NCBI RefSeq assembly: GCF_009936235.1
Contig: NZ_AP022314.1
Coordinates: 1,116,001-1,180,000, forward strand
DNA length: 64,000 nt
From: Mycobacterium xenopi
GTDB taxonomy: Bacteria; Actinomycetota; Actinomycetes; Mycobacteriales; Mycobacteriaceae
Reading direction: 5' to 3'
Shown here: one piece after another, positions 24,848-34,509 of the stretch
Layout: each line of letters begins with the position of its first letter
How positions within the stretch are numbered: position 1 is the first letter of the stretch
Program-made: the position numbers and the translations under genes
The notes under the pieces: generated by a model
Told to the model about the DNA's origin: nothing
The model's database searches: none
Seen by the model: the letters and a program-made list of their open reading frames with translations, nothing else

Positions 24848-24862
24848 GAGAACCGTACTCTC
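24848..24862. promoter_or_regulatory. Degenerate copy of GAGAAT-N3-ATTCTC element
   Basis: GAGAACCGTACTCTC keeps the outer arms (GAGAA and CTCTC) of the palindrome found at 18569 and 56446 but has changed inner bases. It lies 48-62 bp before the SDR start at 24799, within the 249-bp divergent gap that also holds a better copy at 25014. Confidence 0.4.
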
Positions 24863-25013
24863 GCATTGGACATTCTCGCAAGATTCTGAACTACCGGTCT
24901 TGAAATGCGCGAATGCTTGCATACAGGTAACGACTCCAGACTGACAAGCAATGCCCAACGAATGCGTTCGGCGCTTGAGTTCTCGGAGTCCGAATGTAAG
25001 ATTCGCCAGGGAT

Positions 25014-25028
25014 GAGAATCAAATTATC
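25014..25028. promoter_or_regulatory. Operator-like palindrome, one arm mismatch
   Basis: GAGAATCAAATTATC: left arm perfect, right arm ATTATC against ATTCTC. It ends 20 bp before the aldehyde dehydrogenase ATG (25049), overlapping the expected transcription start zone; AGGAGG (25038-25043) follows. Probably the same regulator as the 18.57-kb copy. Confidence 0.55.
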
Positions 25029-25048
25029 CACATGTCTAGGAGGCCGGA

Positions 25049-26569
25049 ATGCCATCGCAGGACTCGGCAGCGACCATCGTGGGAGGTGGCGGGTTCGCGG
25101 GCGAACGGCCGACCGACCGGCTGTTGCTGATCGACGGTCGGCTGGTCACGGCCAACCGGACATTCCCCTCGGTCAATCCGGCGACTGGTGAAGTCCTCGG
25201 CTACGCCCCCGACGCCGGGGTCAACGACGCCCAAGCCGCCATTGCGGCCGCGCGGCGCGCCTTTGACACCACCAGCTGGCCCACCGACGTCGAATTCCGG
25301 ATTCACTGTCTTGACCAGCTCCACCGCGCACTGGTCGATCATGCCGAGGAATTGCGCGAGCTGACGATCGCCGAAGTCGGCGCCACTCGCGCATTGACCC
25401 ACGGGCCCCAGCTCGACGAGCCGATCGGGATTGTCCGCTACTACGCCGACCTGCTGCGCACCTACCCCATGAGCGAAGACCTCGGCGAAATCGAGTCGCG
25501 CGGCATGCGCCATCACCGTTGGGTAGAGCGAGAAGCCGCCGGGGTGGTCGGGGCCATCATCGCCTACAACTATCCGAATCAACTTGCGCTGGCCAAGCTG
25601 TCTCCGGCTTTGGCTGCCGGATGCACGGTTGTGCTCAAGGGCGCACCGGACACGCCGCTGATCACGCTGGCGCTCGGCGAGCTGATCGCCAACCACACCG
25701 ATATCCCGGCTGGCGTGGTCAACGTGCTGAGTTCGTCGGATCCGGCGGTCGGCGCCGCGCTGACCACCAGCCCCGACGTCGACGTCATCACCTTCACCGG
25801 CTCGACCGCCACCGGGCGCAAGATCATGGCCGCGGCCAGCGAAACGGTCAAGCGGGTCTTCCTCGAGCTCGGCGGCAAGTCCGCGGTGATCATGCTCGAC
25901 GACGCCGATTTCGCCACCGCCAGCATGTTCGCGGCCTTCAGCATGTGCAGCCATGCTGGACAAGGCTGTGCGCTGACGTCACGGCTGCTGGTCCCGAGAA
26001 AGCACCACGACCAAATCGTCGAGCTGATCGCGCAGAACTTCGCCAAGGTGCGGCATGGTGACCCGGCTGATCCGAATACCTACATGGGTCCGTTGATCAG
26101 CGAGCGTCAACGAGACAAGGTCGACGGCATGGTCCAGCGGGCCATTAATGGTCCGGGCCCCGGGGCGACTCTGGTGACCGGAGGCAAGAAAATCGACCCG
26201 GGGTTCTTCTATGCGCCCACCTTGCTGACCAACGTCGACCCGGACAGCGAGATCGCCCAGGAGGAGATTTTCGGGCCGGTGCTCGTGGTCATCCCCTTCG
26301 ACGATGACGACGACGCCGTGCGCATTGCCAACAACTCGATCTACGGCCTGTCGGGCTCGGTGTTCGGCAGCCAGGACCGGGCGCTGGCGGTGGCGCGCCG
26401 GATCCGGACCGGCACGCTTTCCATCAACGGGGGTAACTACTTCGCGCCGGACGCGCCCTTCGGGGGTTACAAGCAGTCCGGCGTGGGTCGAGAAATGGGG
26501 GTCGCCGGGCTCGAAGAGTTCCTGGAGCGCAAGACATTAGCGATGCCGGTTGCCGGGGTGGTCGGATGA
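25049..26569 (+). CDS. Aldehyde dehydrogenase family protein
   Basis: A 506-residue NAD(P)-dependent aldehyde dehydrogenase. FTGSTATGRK is the cofactor loop, LELGGKSA carries the general-base Glu and GQGCALTSR the nucleophilic Cys (about residue 308). ATG 25049 has a strong AGGAGG six bases upstream. It would convert the aldehyde produced by the neighbouring P450/SDR steps to an acid, which the next gene, a CoA-transferase, could activate. The two genes overlap by 4 bp. Confidence 0.93.
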   Translation: MPSQDSAATIVGGGGFAGERPTDRLLLIDGRLVTANRTFPSVNPATGEVLGYAPDAGVNDAQAAIAAARRAFDTTSWPTDVEFRIHCLDQLHRALVDHAEELRELTIAEVGATRALTHGPQLDEPIGIVRYYADLLRTYPMSEDLGEIESRGMRHHRWVEREAAGVVGAIIAYNYPNQLALAKLSPALAAGCTVVLKGAPDTPLITLALGELIANHTDIPAGVVNVLSSSDPAVGAALTTSPDVDVITFTGSTATGRKIMAAASETVKRVFLELGGKSAVIMLDDADFATASMFAAFSMCSHAGQGCALTSRLLVPRKHHDQIVELIAQNFAKVRHGDPADPNTYMGPLISERQRDKVDGMVQRAINGPGPGATLVTGGKKIDPGFFYAPTLLTNVDPDSEIAQEEIFGPVLVVIPFDDDDDAVRIANNSIYGLSGSVFGSQDRALAVARRIRTGTLSINGGNYFAPDAPFGGYKQSGVGREMGVAGLEEFLERKTLAMPVAGVVG

Positions 26570-27774
26570 CCGCCCCGCTGCACGGCATCCGCGTACTCGA
26601 AGTGGCCATGTACGGTTTCGTCCCGTCCGCGGGTGCGGTTCTGGCCGAATGGGGTGCCGACGTGATCAAGGTCGAGCACGCGGTAACCGGCGACCCCCAG
26701 CGTGGGCTGCGTCAGACGGGCATGTTGCGGGTGGAGGGCGACCCCAACCCCAACATCGAGCACGCCAACCGCCGAAAGCGCAGCATCGGCCTGGACATCT
26801 CGGTGCCCGAGGGCAAGGAGGTGCTCTACGAACTGGCTCGCAGGTCCGATGTGTTCTTGACCAGTTTCCTGCCAGGTCATCGCAAGAAGTTCGGGATCGA
26901 CGTCGACGACATCCGCGCGGTCAACCCCAAGATCATCTACGCGCGCGGAAGTGCGTTCGGCCCGCGTGGCGCGGAGTCGGGCAAGGGCGGCTATGACATG
27001 ACCGCGTTCTGGTGCCGGGCCGGAACCGCCGCCACCATCACCCCGGTCGGCATGGACGGCATGATCGGCCCGCCCGGTCCGGCCTACGGCGACACCATCT
27101 CCGGCACCAACCTCGCCGGCGGTATCGCCGCGGCGCTGCTGAAACGGGAACGCACCGGCGAGCCGTCGATCGTGGACGTCTCACTGCTCGGCAGCGGCTT
27201 GTGGTCGCTGGGGCACACCGTGGCCTTGACAGTGCATCTGGGACAACGGCTGGAAGCCCCACCCCCGGGGGTGCACGGGGCACCCAACAATCCCTTGGTT
27301 GGCCTGTACACGACGGCGGACAACCGCTACATCTCGTTCGTGATGATGCAGCCGACCAAGTTCTGGGCAGACGTGTGTCGCCACATCGATCGCCCCGAGC
27401 TCGCCGACGATCCCCGCTTCGCCACCGACGAGCAGATCGCCGCCAACACCGCCGAGGCTGTGAAAATCCTGTCCGAAGCAATCGCAACACGCAGTCTGGC
27501 CGAATGGAGCGAACGGTTCGTGACACTGTCGGGTCCGTGGGCGCCGGTGCAGGACACGCTCCAAGCCGCCAACGATGCGCAGATACGGGCCAACGAATAT
27601 ATAGTGCGGGCCGGTGAGCTCGAATTGGTGGCCAACCCGGTGCAGTTCGATGTCACCGCGCCCGAATCCGGCCCAGCCCCCGGTTTCGCCGAGCAGACCG
27701 ACGAGATCTTGCTCGAACTCGGATTCGACTGGGATCGCGTCATTGAGCTCAAGACGGCCGGCGCCGTCACGTAG
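26566..27774 (+). CDS. Family III CoA-transferase (CaiB/BaiF type)
   Basis: A 402-residue family III CoA-transferase, which moves CoA between carboxylic acids through an aspartyl thioester. The N-terminal LEVAMYGFVPSAGAVLAEWGADVIKVE is typical and GGYDMTAFWCRAG contains the probable catalytic Asp (about residue 144). It is coupled to the aldehyde dehydrogenase by ATGA. Some family members are racemases or mutases, so the transferase reaction is likely but not certain. Confidence 0.9.
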   Translation: MTAPLHGIRVLEVAMYGFVPSAGAVLAEWGADVIKVEHAVTGDPQRGLRQTGMLRVEGDPNPNIEHANRRKRSIGLDISVPEGKEVLYELARRSDVFLTSFLPGHRKKFGIDVDDIRAVNPKIIYARGSAFGPRGAESGKGGYDMTAFWCRAGTAATITPVGMDGMIGPPGPAYGDTISGTNLAGGIAAALLKRERTGEPSIVDVSLLGSGLWSLGHTVALTVHLGQRLEAPPPGVHGAPNNPLVGLYTTADNRYISFVMMQPTKFWADVCRHIDRPELADDPRFATDEQIAANTAEAVKILSEAIATRSLAEWSERFVTLSGPWAPVQDTLQAANDAQIRANEYIVRAGELELVANPVQFDVTAPESGPAPGFAEQTDEILLELGFDWDRVIELKTAGAVT

Positions 27775-28074
27775 AGCCGGGAGACGTTCGATGCCGGGAA
27801 GTTTCGAGACTCTTGATCTTGGTTCTGTATTCGCCTCCAAAAGGGCGGAGCATGAGTCATAATCGCGAAACGCACGACCAAGGTGGGGGATCTGTCCGAT
27901 CACCGTTAAGTGGTGATGCCAACCCCAGGCAGGGAGGAAGCGGCGTGGGCAGCCTAGCTATTCTCGGCGCCGGGATAACGACGCTCCCGGATGTCGTCGC
28001 GATCCCTCTGCCGCACAAGACTATTCGTCTGAAAGCCGGGCCATTTCCGACCGTTGGGGAAGGAGCGCCAACTG
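27775..28074 (+). promoter_or_regulatory. Promoter/leader region of the mce operon
   Basis: A 300-bp gap with no convincing gene; small open frames here lack ribosome-binding sites or recognisable sequence. It contains an inverted repeat ATCACC-N7-GGTGAT (27899-27917), a possible regulator site about 160 bp before the yrbEA start. AAGGAG at 28060-28065 serves the GTG at 28075. I did not find the KstR consensus (TnnAACnnGTTnnA) here. Confidence 0.5.
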
Positions 28075-28887
28075 GTGGCGACTAAGGGGGTCGAACGTTG
28101 GACCCCTGGCATCAGTTTGAGCGGGGGCCTCAGCGGGGCAATGCAAGCGGTTGGAGGGCTGTTCGCCATGGCCGCGGACGCGATACGGTTCACCTTCCGC
28201 CGACCATTCCAGTGGCGAGAGTTCCTTGACCAATGCTGGTTCATTGCTCGAGTCTCGTTGCTACCCACAGTGATGGTCGCGATTCCGCTGACGGTACTTG
28301 TCAGCTTCACACTCAACATCCTGCTGCGCGAACTGGGCGCGGCCGATCTATCCGGTGCCGGTGCCGCGTTCGGCGCGGTCACGCAGGTCGGCCCGCTGGT
28401 GACAGTGCTGATTGTCGCGGGAGCCGGTTCGACCGCGATGTGCGCGGACCTGGGTTCACGCACCATCCGCGAGGAGATCGACGCGATGGAAGTGTTGGGA
28501 ATCAACCCGGTTCAGCGATTGGTAACGCCCCGGATGCTCGCGGCCGGTCTGGTGGCTTTCCTGTTGAACAGCTTGGTGGTCATCATCGGCATTCTGGGCG
28601 GCTACACCTTCTCGGTGTTTATTCAGGACGTCAATCCTGGCGCGTTCGCGGCCGGTATCACGTTGCTCACCGGTGTGCCCGAGGTGATCATTTCGTGCGT
28701 CAAGGCAGCGCTTTTCGGCGTGATCGCGGGCCTGGTGGCTTGCTACCGCGGATTGACGGTCTCCGGTGGCGGTGCCAAGGCCGTGGGCAACGCCGTCAAC
28801 GAAACCGTGGTGTACGCGTTCATGTCGCTGTTCGTCGTCAACGTGGTCGTCACTGCCATCGGCATACGCTTCTCGACACACAAGTGA
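28075..28887 (+). CDS. yrbEA: YrbE-type permease, first of pair (MlaE family)
   Basis: A 270-residue integral membrane permease of the mce lipid importer. It begins with a soluble stretch, then RRPFQWREFLDQCWFIARV and several hydrophobic segments, with the family motif REEIDAMEVLGINPVQRLVTPR, the loop contacting the ATPase. The GTG at 28075 lies nine bases after AAGGAG. It resembles the YrbE proteins of both Mce1 and Mce4; I do not assign a numbered mce class. The ATPase (MceG/Mkl) is not encoded here. Confidence 0.95.
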   Translation: MATKGVERWTPGISLSGGLSGAMQAVGGLFAMAADAIRFTFRRPFQWREFLDQCWFIARVSLLPTVMVAIPLTVLVSFTLNILLRELGAADLSGAGAAFGAVTQVGPLVTVLIVAGAGSTAMCADLGSRTIREEIDAMEVLGINPVQRLVTPRMLAAGLVAFLLNSLVVIIGILGGYTFSVFIQDVNPGAFAAGITLLTGVPEVIISCVKAALFGVIAGLVACYRGLTVSGGGAKAVGNAVNETVVYAFMSLFVVNVVVTAIGIRFSTHK

Positions 28888-28900
28888 CCGGAGAGATGCC

Positions 28901-29764
28901 GTGTCGGTAAAGACGCTCAGAGCCACCTATCCCCGGACATTCCGGGCCCTCGACCAATGGCGCAGACCGGTTGCAGTTCTGAGCGGGATCGGCGACCACG
29001 CCTTGTTCTATGGCAGGGCACTCGCCGGTATACCGCATGCCTCGGTGCACTATCGCCGTGAGATCGTTCGGCTCATCGCCGAAATTAGCATGGGCGCAGG
29101 CACTTTAGCGCTGATTGGTGGGACCGTCGTCATCGTCGGGTTTCTGACCCTGGCCGCAGGCGGCACACTTGCCGTGCAAGGGTATAGCTCGCTGGGCAAT
29201 ATCGGTATCGAGGCGTTGACCGGATTCTTGGCGGCATTCATCAACGTCCGTATTTCGGCACCTGTCGTCGCGGGAATCGGCTTGGCCGCCACCTTTGGCG
29301 CCGGGGTAACCGCTCAATTGGGCGCCATGCGGATCAGCGAAGAAATCGACGCGCTGGAATCAATGGCGATCCGGCCCGTCGAGTACTTGGTCAGCACCCG
29401 CATCATTGCCGGGATGATGGCCATCACGCCGCTTTACAGCATCGCGGTGATCCTCTCGTTTCTCGCCAGCCGATTTGTCACTGTCGTGTTGTTCGGGCAA
29501 TCAAGTGGCCTCTACGACCACTACTTCAATACGTTCCTGAACCCGATCGACTTGTTGTGGTCGTTTTTGCAGGCCATCCTGATGGCTCTTACTGTTCTGT
29601 TGGTGCACACGTACTTCGGCTATTTCGCCTCAGGCGGGCCTGAGGGTGTAGGAGTCTCGACCGGCAACGCGGTGCGTGCGTCGCTGATCGTCGTGGTCTC
29701 GGTGACGCTACTAGTTTCGCTCTCCATTTACGGCGCCAACGGCAACTTCAACCTCTCGGGGTAG
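28901..29764 (+). CDS. yrbEB: YrbE-type permease, second of pair (MlaE family)
   Basis: A 287-residue partner permease of the preceding gene. EISMGAGTLALIGGT and MRISEEIDALESMAIRPVEYLVSTR are the conserved MlaE segments; at least five hydrophobic stretches follow. GTG 28901 has GGAGAG upstream, 13 bp after the first yrbE stop. The two form the membrane channel on which the Mce proteins assemble. Confidence 0.95.
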   Translation: MSVKTLRATYPRTFRALDQWRRPVAVLSGIGDHALFYGRALAGIPHASVHYRREIVRLIAEISMGAGTLALIGGTVVIVGFLTLAAGGTLAVQGYSSLGNIGIEALTGFLAAFINVRISAPVVAGIGLAATFGAGVTAQLGAMRISEEIDALESMAIRPVEYLVSTRIIAGMMAITPLYSIAVILSFLASRFVTVVLFGQSSGLYDHYFNTFLNPIDLLWSFLQAILMALTVLLVHTYFGYFASGGPEGVGVSTGNAVRASLIVVVSVTLLVSLSIYGANGNFNLSG

Positions 29765-29773
29765 GAAAGGTCG

Positions 29774-30963
29774 ATGAACCACACGGGGATACGTGCACTG
29801 GCGGGTCTAGTGACCATTGTGGTGATCGTCGGCATTGTCGCGGTGGCCCTGAACTTGTTCCGTGGCGGATTCGCCGAGACAGTCCCCATTACCGTGTTGT
29901 CGCCCCGCGCCGGGCTGGTGATGAATCCGGACGCCAAGGTCAAGATGCGCGGCGTGCAGATAGGCAAGGTCGACACGATCGAGTCGCGGGCGAATGGCCA
30001 AGCCGTCCTTCACCTTGCGATCGATCCCTCGCAGCTGAAGTTCATTCCCGCCAACGTGCTCGTTAATATCGCGTCCACAACGGTATTCGGCGCCAAGGCG
30101 GTTGAACTGGTACCGCCGGGCCAATCCCTCGCCGCAGCGGCTGCATGCTGGACAGGTGCTCGACGCCAAACATGTGATGGTGGAAGTGAACACGGTGTTC
30201 GAGCATCTGACGGCGGTGCTCGCGAAGATCGAGCCGGGCAAAGCTCAACGAGATCCTGGGAGCTCTGGCCAAGGCGCTGAGCGGCCGAGGGGAAAAGCTC
30301 GGTCAGGCGCTTAGCGATCTGGATTCGTTTCTGGCCAAGTATGATCCAAGCCTTCCCGCGCTGAGCCGCGATATCGCGATGTCGCCGACAGTGTTCAACG
30401 CCTACGCCGACGCCGCGCCAAACCTTGTCAAGACCGTAGACAACGCGTCAACGATCAGCCAGACCATCGTCGACGAGCAAAGGAACTTAGATGCGTTGCT
30501 GATCAGCGCTATTGGCCTGGCCGACATCGGCAACGATGTATTGAGCACCAACCGCAAACCGCTGACGAATGTTCTGCATCTCCTGGTGCCGACCACCGAC
30601 CTGACCAACGAATACAACAAGGCGCTGTGGTGTGGCTTCGCAGGAATGGCGGTAATCGCGCACAACCAGCCGTTGCCGGAACCGAGCATCTGGATCACGG
30701 CGAGCCTCACGTGGGGCGGTGAACGGTATCGGTATCCGACGAATTTGCCCAAGGTTGCAGCGACGGGCGGACCGCAATGCAACGGCTTGCCGAGGCTGCC
30801 CTTCAACACCAACCCGAAGCTCTTGGTTACCGATATCGGCGCGAACCCGGCGCAATACGGGAACCAGCAGCTGCTGATCAACTCCGACCTGCTCAAACAG
30901 CTGCTGTACGGCCCGATCGCCGGTCCGCCGCGTAACCCCGCCCAGATCGGACAACCCGGATGA
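29774..30963 (+). pseudogene. mceA: mceA, disrupted by two single-base frameshifts as given
   Basis: An Mce-family protein whose reading frame breaks twice. It starts MNHTGIRALAGLVTIVV with an N-terminal membrane anchor and a normal MlaD-like domain up to AVELVPP. Removing one G from GGG at 30118-30120 continues as ANPSPQRLHAGQVLDAKHV; removing one G from GGG at 30236-30238 continues as AKLNEILGALAKAL to the stop. The repaired protein would be 395 residues, a normal length. Both breaks have the context GCCGGGC. Either recent inactivation or homopolymer sequencing error is possible; downstream mce genes are intact. Confidence 0.85.
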
Positions 30964-31988
30964 GAGGCTCAGCGCGCGCGACGATCATCAAGTTCGGCGC
31001 CTTCGCCGCCGTGATGGCGATGCTGACCGCGTTCCTATTCTTCGTGTTCGGCCAATACCGCACGGGCGCGACAGCCGGTTATTCGGCAGTCTTCAACGAT
31101 GCGTCCCGGTTGAAGTCCGGGGATTCGGTGCGGGTCGCGGGAATTCGGGTGGGCACCGTCAACAGCGTCTCGCTGCGCCCGGATAAGAAGGTCGTGGTGA
31201 AATTCGATGCCGACCGCAACATCGTGCTCACGCAAGGGACCCGAGCGGCGGTTCGCTATCTCAACCTAGTCGGTGATCGCTATCTCGAACTCCTCGACGG
31301 GCCCGGCTCTACCATGCGGCTGCCAGCTGGAGGGCAAATCCCGGTGGATCGCACCGCGCCGGCGCTCGACCTCGACCTACTCCTCGGCGGCCTGAAACCT
31401 GTTATCCAGGGCTTAAATGCACACGATGTCAATGCTCTCTCGTCCGCGCTGCTGCAAGTGTTTCAGGGCGAGGGCGCAACCCTCGACTCACTATTCTCCA
31501 AGACGACGTCGTTCTCGAATGCCCTGGCCGACAACGACGAAACGATCCAGCAACTAATCGACAACCTGAACACCGTGGTGGCCACCCTCGGCAAGGACGG
31601 TGAGAAGTTCTCAGGTGCTATCGACCGGCTTGAGCGGCTTGTCAGCGGACTGTCGGACGACCGCAACACGATCGGAGCCGCCATCGACGCCTTGGATAGG
31701 GGCACCGCCTCGCTAGCAGATCTGCTGTCGAATGCGAGGCCCCCATTGGCGGGCACGGTGGAGCAGCTGAGCCGACTGGCACCAATCCTGGAGCAGGACA
31801 AGGACCGCCTCGACGCCGCGATCCAGAAAGCGCCAAAGAACTACCGCAAACTGTCGCGACTCGGCGTATTCGGCGCCACCATTCCGTACTACCTGTGCCA
31901 GATACGCATCCGGGGCACCGACCTCAACGGCAACACGGTGGTTGCGCCCTGGTTCAGGTCCGAGGCACCGAGATGTGAGGAACCCTGA
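30960..31988 (+). CDS. mceB: Mce-family protein B
   Basis: A 342-residue Mce protein. One N-terminal transmembrane anchor (IIKFGAFAAVMAMLTAFLFFV) is followed by the MlaD-like domain (DASRLKSGDSVRVAGIRVG) and a long helical region that builds the periplasmic lipid tunnel. The start overlaps the mceA stop by 4 bp. Mce complexes import sterols or fatty acids; the cargo here is unknown. Confidence 0.94.
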   Translation: MRGSARATIIKFGAFAAVMAMLTAFLFFVFGQYRTGATAGYSAVFNDASRLKSGDSVRVAGIRVGTVNSVSLRPDKKVVVKFDADRNIVLTQGTRAAVRYLNLVGDRYLELLDGPGSTMRLPAGGQIPVDRTAPALDLDLLLGGLKPVIQGLNAHDVNALSSALLQVFQGEGATLDSLFSKTTSFSNALADNDETIQQLIDNLNTVVATLGKDGEKFSGAIDRLERLVSGLSDDRNTIGAAIDALDRGTASLADLLSNARPPLAGTVEQLSRLAPILEQDKDRLDAAIQKAPKNYRKLSRLGVFGATIPYYLCQIRIRGTDLNGNTVVAPWFRSEAPRCEEP

Positions 31989-33106
31989 TGCTCAAGTATC
32001 GCGGCGCTAGCCTCATCAGGGCGGGATTCATCGGTGCAGTGCTCATCGTATTGGTCATTCTGGTTGGCCTCTCGCCCGAGCGACTGGTCTCGTGGGCAAC
32101 GGAAGTTCGCTACCAAGCCTTGTTCGCCGAGGCCGGCGGTCTTGCGGTCGGCAACACGGTCACGGTGTCAGGAATCAAAGTTGGCACGGTATCGGGCGTG
32201 TCCCTGCACAACGGCGATGCCTTGGTGACTTTCACGATGAAGGGCAATGTGCCGCTCGGCTCAGACACCACCGCTCACATCAGGACCGGCACGCTGCTAG
32301 GTGAACGGGTGCTGACCGTGGAATCGGCAGGCCACGGCACGATGCATCCGATGGAGGTCATCCCGGTCTCGCGCACATCCTCGCCCTACTCCCTGACCGA
32401 GGCAGTCAGCGACGTGACCAAATACGCCGCGGAGACCAATACCCAAACTCTCAACCAGTCACTGGACACACTTTCGGCGACGTTGAACCAACTTGCACCG
32501 CAATTGGGGCCCACTTTCGACGCAGTGAGCCGGCTGTCGCGAAGCCTCAACAGCCGCAACAAGACCCTGGGCGACTTGTTCAAAAATGCCGCCGATGTCA
32601 CCGGAATCCTGTCCGAACGCAGTCAGCAGGTTAACAAGCTCATCCTCAACGCCGACGATCTGCTCCAAGTTTTGGTCGTGCGGCGACAAGAGATCGTCGA
32701 TCTGCTGGCCAACACAGCGGCCGTGGCCAAGCAACTGACGGGATTGGTGCACGACAACGAAAGCAAGTTGGCGCCGACACTGGAGAAGTTGAATGCGGTG
32801 ACCGCGGTGCTGGAAAAGAACCGCGACAACATTTCCAAGGCACTGCCGGGACTGAAGAAATTCCAGCTCACGGTGGGCGAGTCGGTATCTAGCATGTACG
32901 CCTACTCAGCGTTCGTCCCGAACTTCCTTGTCCCACAACTTTTCCAGCCGTTCCTCGACTACCTGTGGGGCTTCCGCACGTTCGATACCACCCGCGGCCC
33001 CGGCTTCCCGTCACCGGTGCCACGATCGCTGGTGCCCTGGCCGTACAACGGCATTCCTCCCTGTGAGGGCTGTACGTTGGGCGGACGGATCGGAGGATCG
33101 CAATGA
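31988..33106 (+). CDS. mceC: Mce-family protein C
   Basis: A 372-residue Mce protein with an N-terminal anchor (SLIRAGFIGAVLIVLVILVGL), the MlaD-like domain (AEAGGLAVGNTVTVSGIKVG) and a helical tunnel region. Translation is coupled to mceB by a TGATG junction. The C-terminus ends with GIPPCEGCTLGG, a Cys pair usual in MceC proteins. Confidence 0.94.
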   Translation: MLKYRGASLIRAGFIGAVLIVLVILVGLSPERLVSWATEVRYQALFAEAGGLAVGNTVTVSGIKVGTVSGVSLHNGDALVTFTMKGNVPLGSDTTAHIRTGTLLGERVLTVESAGHGTMHPMEVIPVSRTSSPYSLTEAVSDVTKYAAETNTQTLNQSLDTLSATLNQLAPQLGPTFDAVSRLSRSLNSRNKTLGDLFKNAADVTGILSERSQQVNKLILNADDLLQVLVVRRQEIVDLLANTAAVAKQLTGLVHDNESKLAPTLEKLNAVTAVLEKNRDNISKALPGLKKFQLTVGESVSSMYAYSAFVPNFLVPQLFQPFLDYLWGFRTFDTTRGPGFPSPVPRSLVPWPYNGIPPCEGCTLGGRIGGSQ

Positions 33107-34509
33107 TTCGGCGCAGCCGGTTGGCAGCGGTGCTAGCGATCGCGTTAGCCGGCTTGTTGGTCGGTGGCGCCGCTTTGGTTGTCCATCACACGTTCTTTCG
33201 TCCGAGAACCATCACCGCCTACTTCACCACTGCCACCGCGATTTATCCAGGCGACGACGTTCGGGTCTCCGGTGTCAAAGTGGGCAGTATCAAGTCCATC
33301 GAGCCGCACGGCACAACGGCTAAGATGACGTTGCACATCGACCGCAGTGTACCGATCCCGGCCGATGCGAAAGCGGTGATCGTCGCCCAGAATCTGGTGG
33401 CTGCCCGTTACGTACAGCTCACTCCCGCCTACCGAGCCAGCGGTCCGGTAATGCCGGACGGGGCGGTGATACCAGTTGAACGCACGGCGGTGCCTGTCGA
33501 ATGGGACGAGGTTAAAACCGAATTGATGCGGTTGGCAACGGAATTAGGTCCCAACAGCACGGTATCGACGCCGGCGGTCTCGCGGTTCATCGACAGCGCC
33601 GCAAATGCACTTGAAGGCAACGGCGACAAATTGCGGCAGGCGCTCGCGCAATTGTCCGGGGTTGCGCGGATTCTCGCCAACGGGAGCGGCAACATTGTCG
33701 ACATCATCAAAAATCTGCAGACCTTCGTCACCGCCTTGCGCGACAGCAACGTGCAGATCGTGCAGTTCAACGACCGGCTGGCCACGCTCACCAGCGTAGT
33801 CAACGACAGCCGATCCGAACTGGATGCGGCCCTGACTGAATTGTCGACAGCTGTCGGGGAGGTGCAGCGATTCATCGCCGAAACCCGCGACCAGACAAGC
33901 GAACAAATCCAGCGCTTGGCCAATGTCACCCAGGTCCTGGCCGACCAGCATCTGGATCTGGAAAACATTCTGCATGCGGCACCGAATGCGCTGGGAAACT
34001 TCTTCAACGACTACAACGCCGACACCGGAACCATCGTCGGAGGGTTCGGCATCATGGACTTCGCAAATCCCGTCGCATCGGGTTTGCTGGTTCCGCTGCC
34101 AATTCCCGGCTGCACGCAGACCGGCGCTATCGGGAACATCACCGCGGTCGAATCGGCCAAGTTGTGCTCTTTGTTTATCGGTCCAGGGCTGCGGCTGCTC
34201 AACTTCAACAATCTGCCGTTTCCCATCAACATATTCCTGCAGAAGTCGATAGATCCAAGCAAAATTATCTACAGCGAAGAGCGCCTGGCGCCCGGTGGCG
34301 AGGGCCCGAAACCTGGACCGCCAGAACAGCCGCCCGCGGTGTCGGCCTACACCGGTCTGCCCGGGGATCCGGTCGGTCCGCCAGGGGCCGTGCCGCCGGC
34401 GCGCATACCGGGAGCGGCGATGCCGCTGCCACCGGCACCATCGAGACCGATGGAATCGCCGCCCCCACCGCCACCGGCGCCAATGCCAGCTGAAGGGCCG
34501 CAATCATGA
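33103..34509 (+). CDS. mceD: Mce-family protein D
   Basis: A 468-residue Mce protein: N-terminal anchor (AVLAIALAGLLVGGAALVV), MlaD-like domain (ATAIYPGDDVRVSGVKVGS), helical tunnel region with many Asn/Gln-rich heptads, and a strongly Pro-rich tail of roughly 75 residues from about residue 395. It overlaps mceC by 4 bp. Pro-rich tails are usual for MceD and MceF and are thought to reach through the cell wall. Confidence 0.94.
   Translation: MIRRSRLAAVLAIALAGLLVGGAALVVHHTFFRPRTITAYFTTATAIYPGDDVRVSGVKVGSIKSIEPHGTTAKMTLHIDRSVPIPADAKAVIVAQNLVAARYVQLTPAYRASGPVMPDGAVIPVERTAVPVEWDEVKTELMRLATELGPNSTVSTPAVSRFIDSAANALEGNGDKLRQALAQLSGVARILANGSGNIVDIIKNLQTFVTALRDSNVQIVQFNDRLATLTSVVNDSRSELDAALTELSTAVGEVQRFIAETRDQTSEQIQRLANVTQVLADQHLDLENILHAAPNALGNFFNDYNADTGTIVGGFGIMDFANPVASGLLVPLPIPGCTQTGAIGNITAVESAKLCSLFIGPGLRLLNFNNLPFPINIFLQKSIDPSKIIYSEERLAPGGEGPKPGPPEQPPAVSAYTGLPGDPVGPPGAVPPARIPGAAMPLPPAPSRPMESPPPPPPAPMPAEGPQS

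Noticed and set aside
27775..28074. Possible KstR or KstR2 binding site in the mce promoter
   Set aside because: I looked for TnnAACnnGTTnnA and AnCAAGnnCTTGnT-like sequences and saw none; only an unrelated ATCACC/GGTGAT repeat is present.
27813..28085. A 90-codon open frame ahead of the mce operon
   Set aside because: No ribosome-binding site at its start, no recognisable sequence, and it overlaps the yrbEA start region.
30118..30238. Programmed ribosomal frameshifting in mceA
   Set aside because: Two separate shifts in the same gene would be needed, with no slippery heptamer of the usual type and no stem-loop noticed downstream; error or mutation is simpler.
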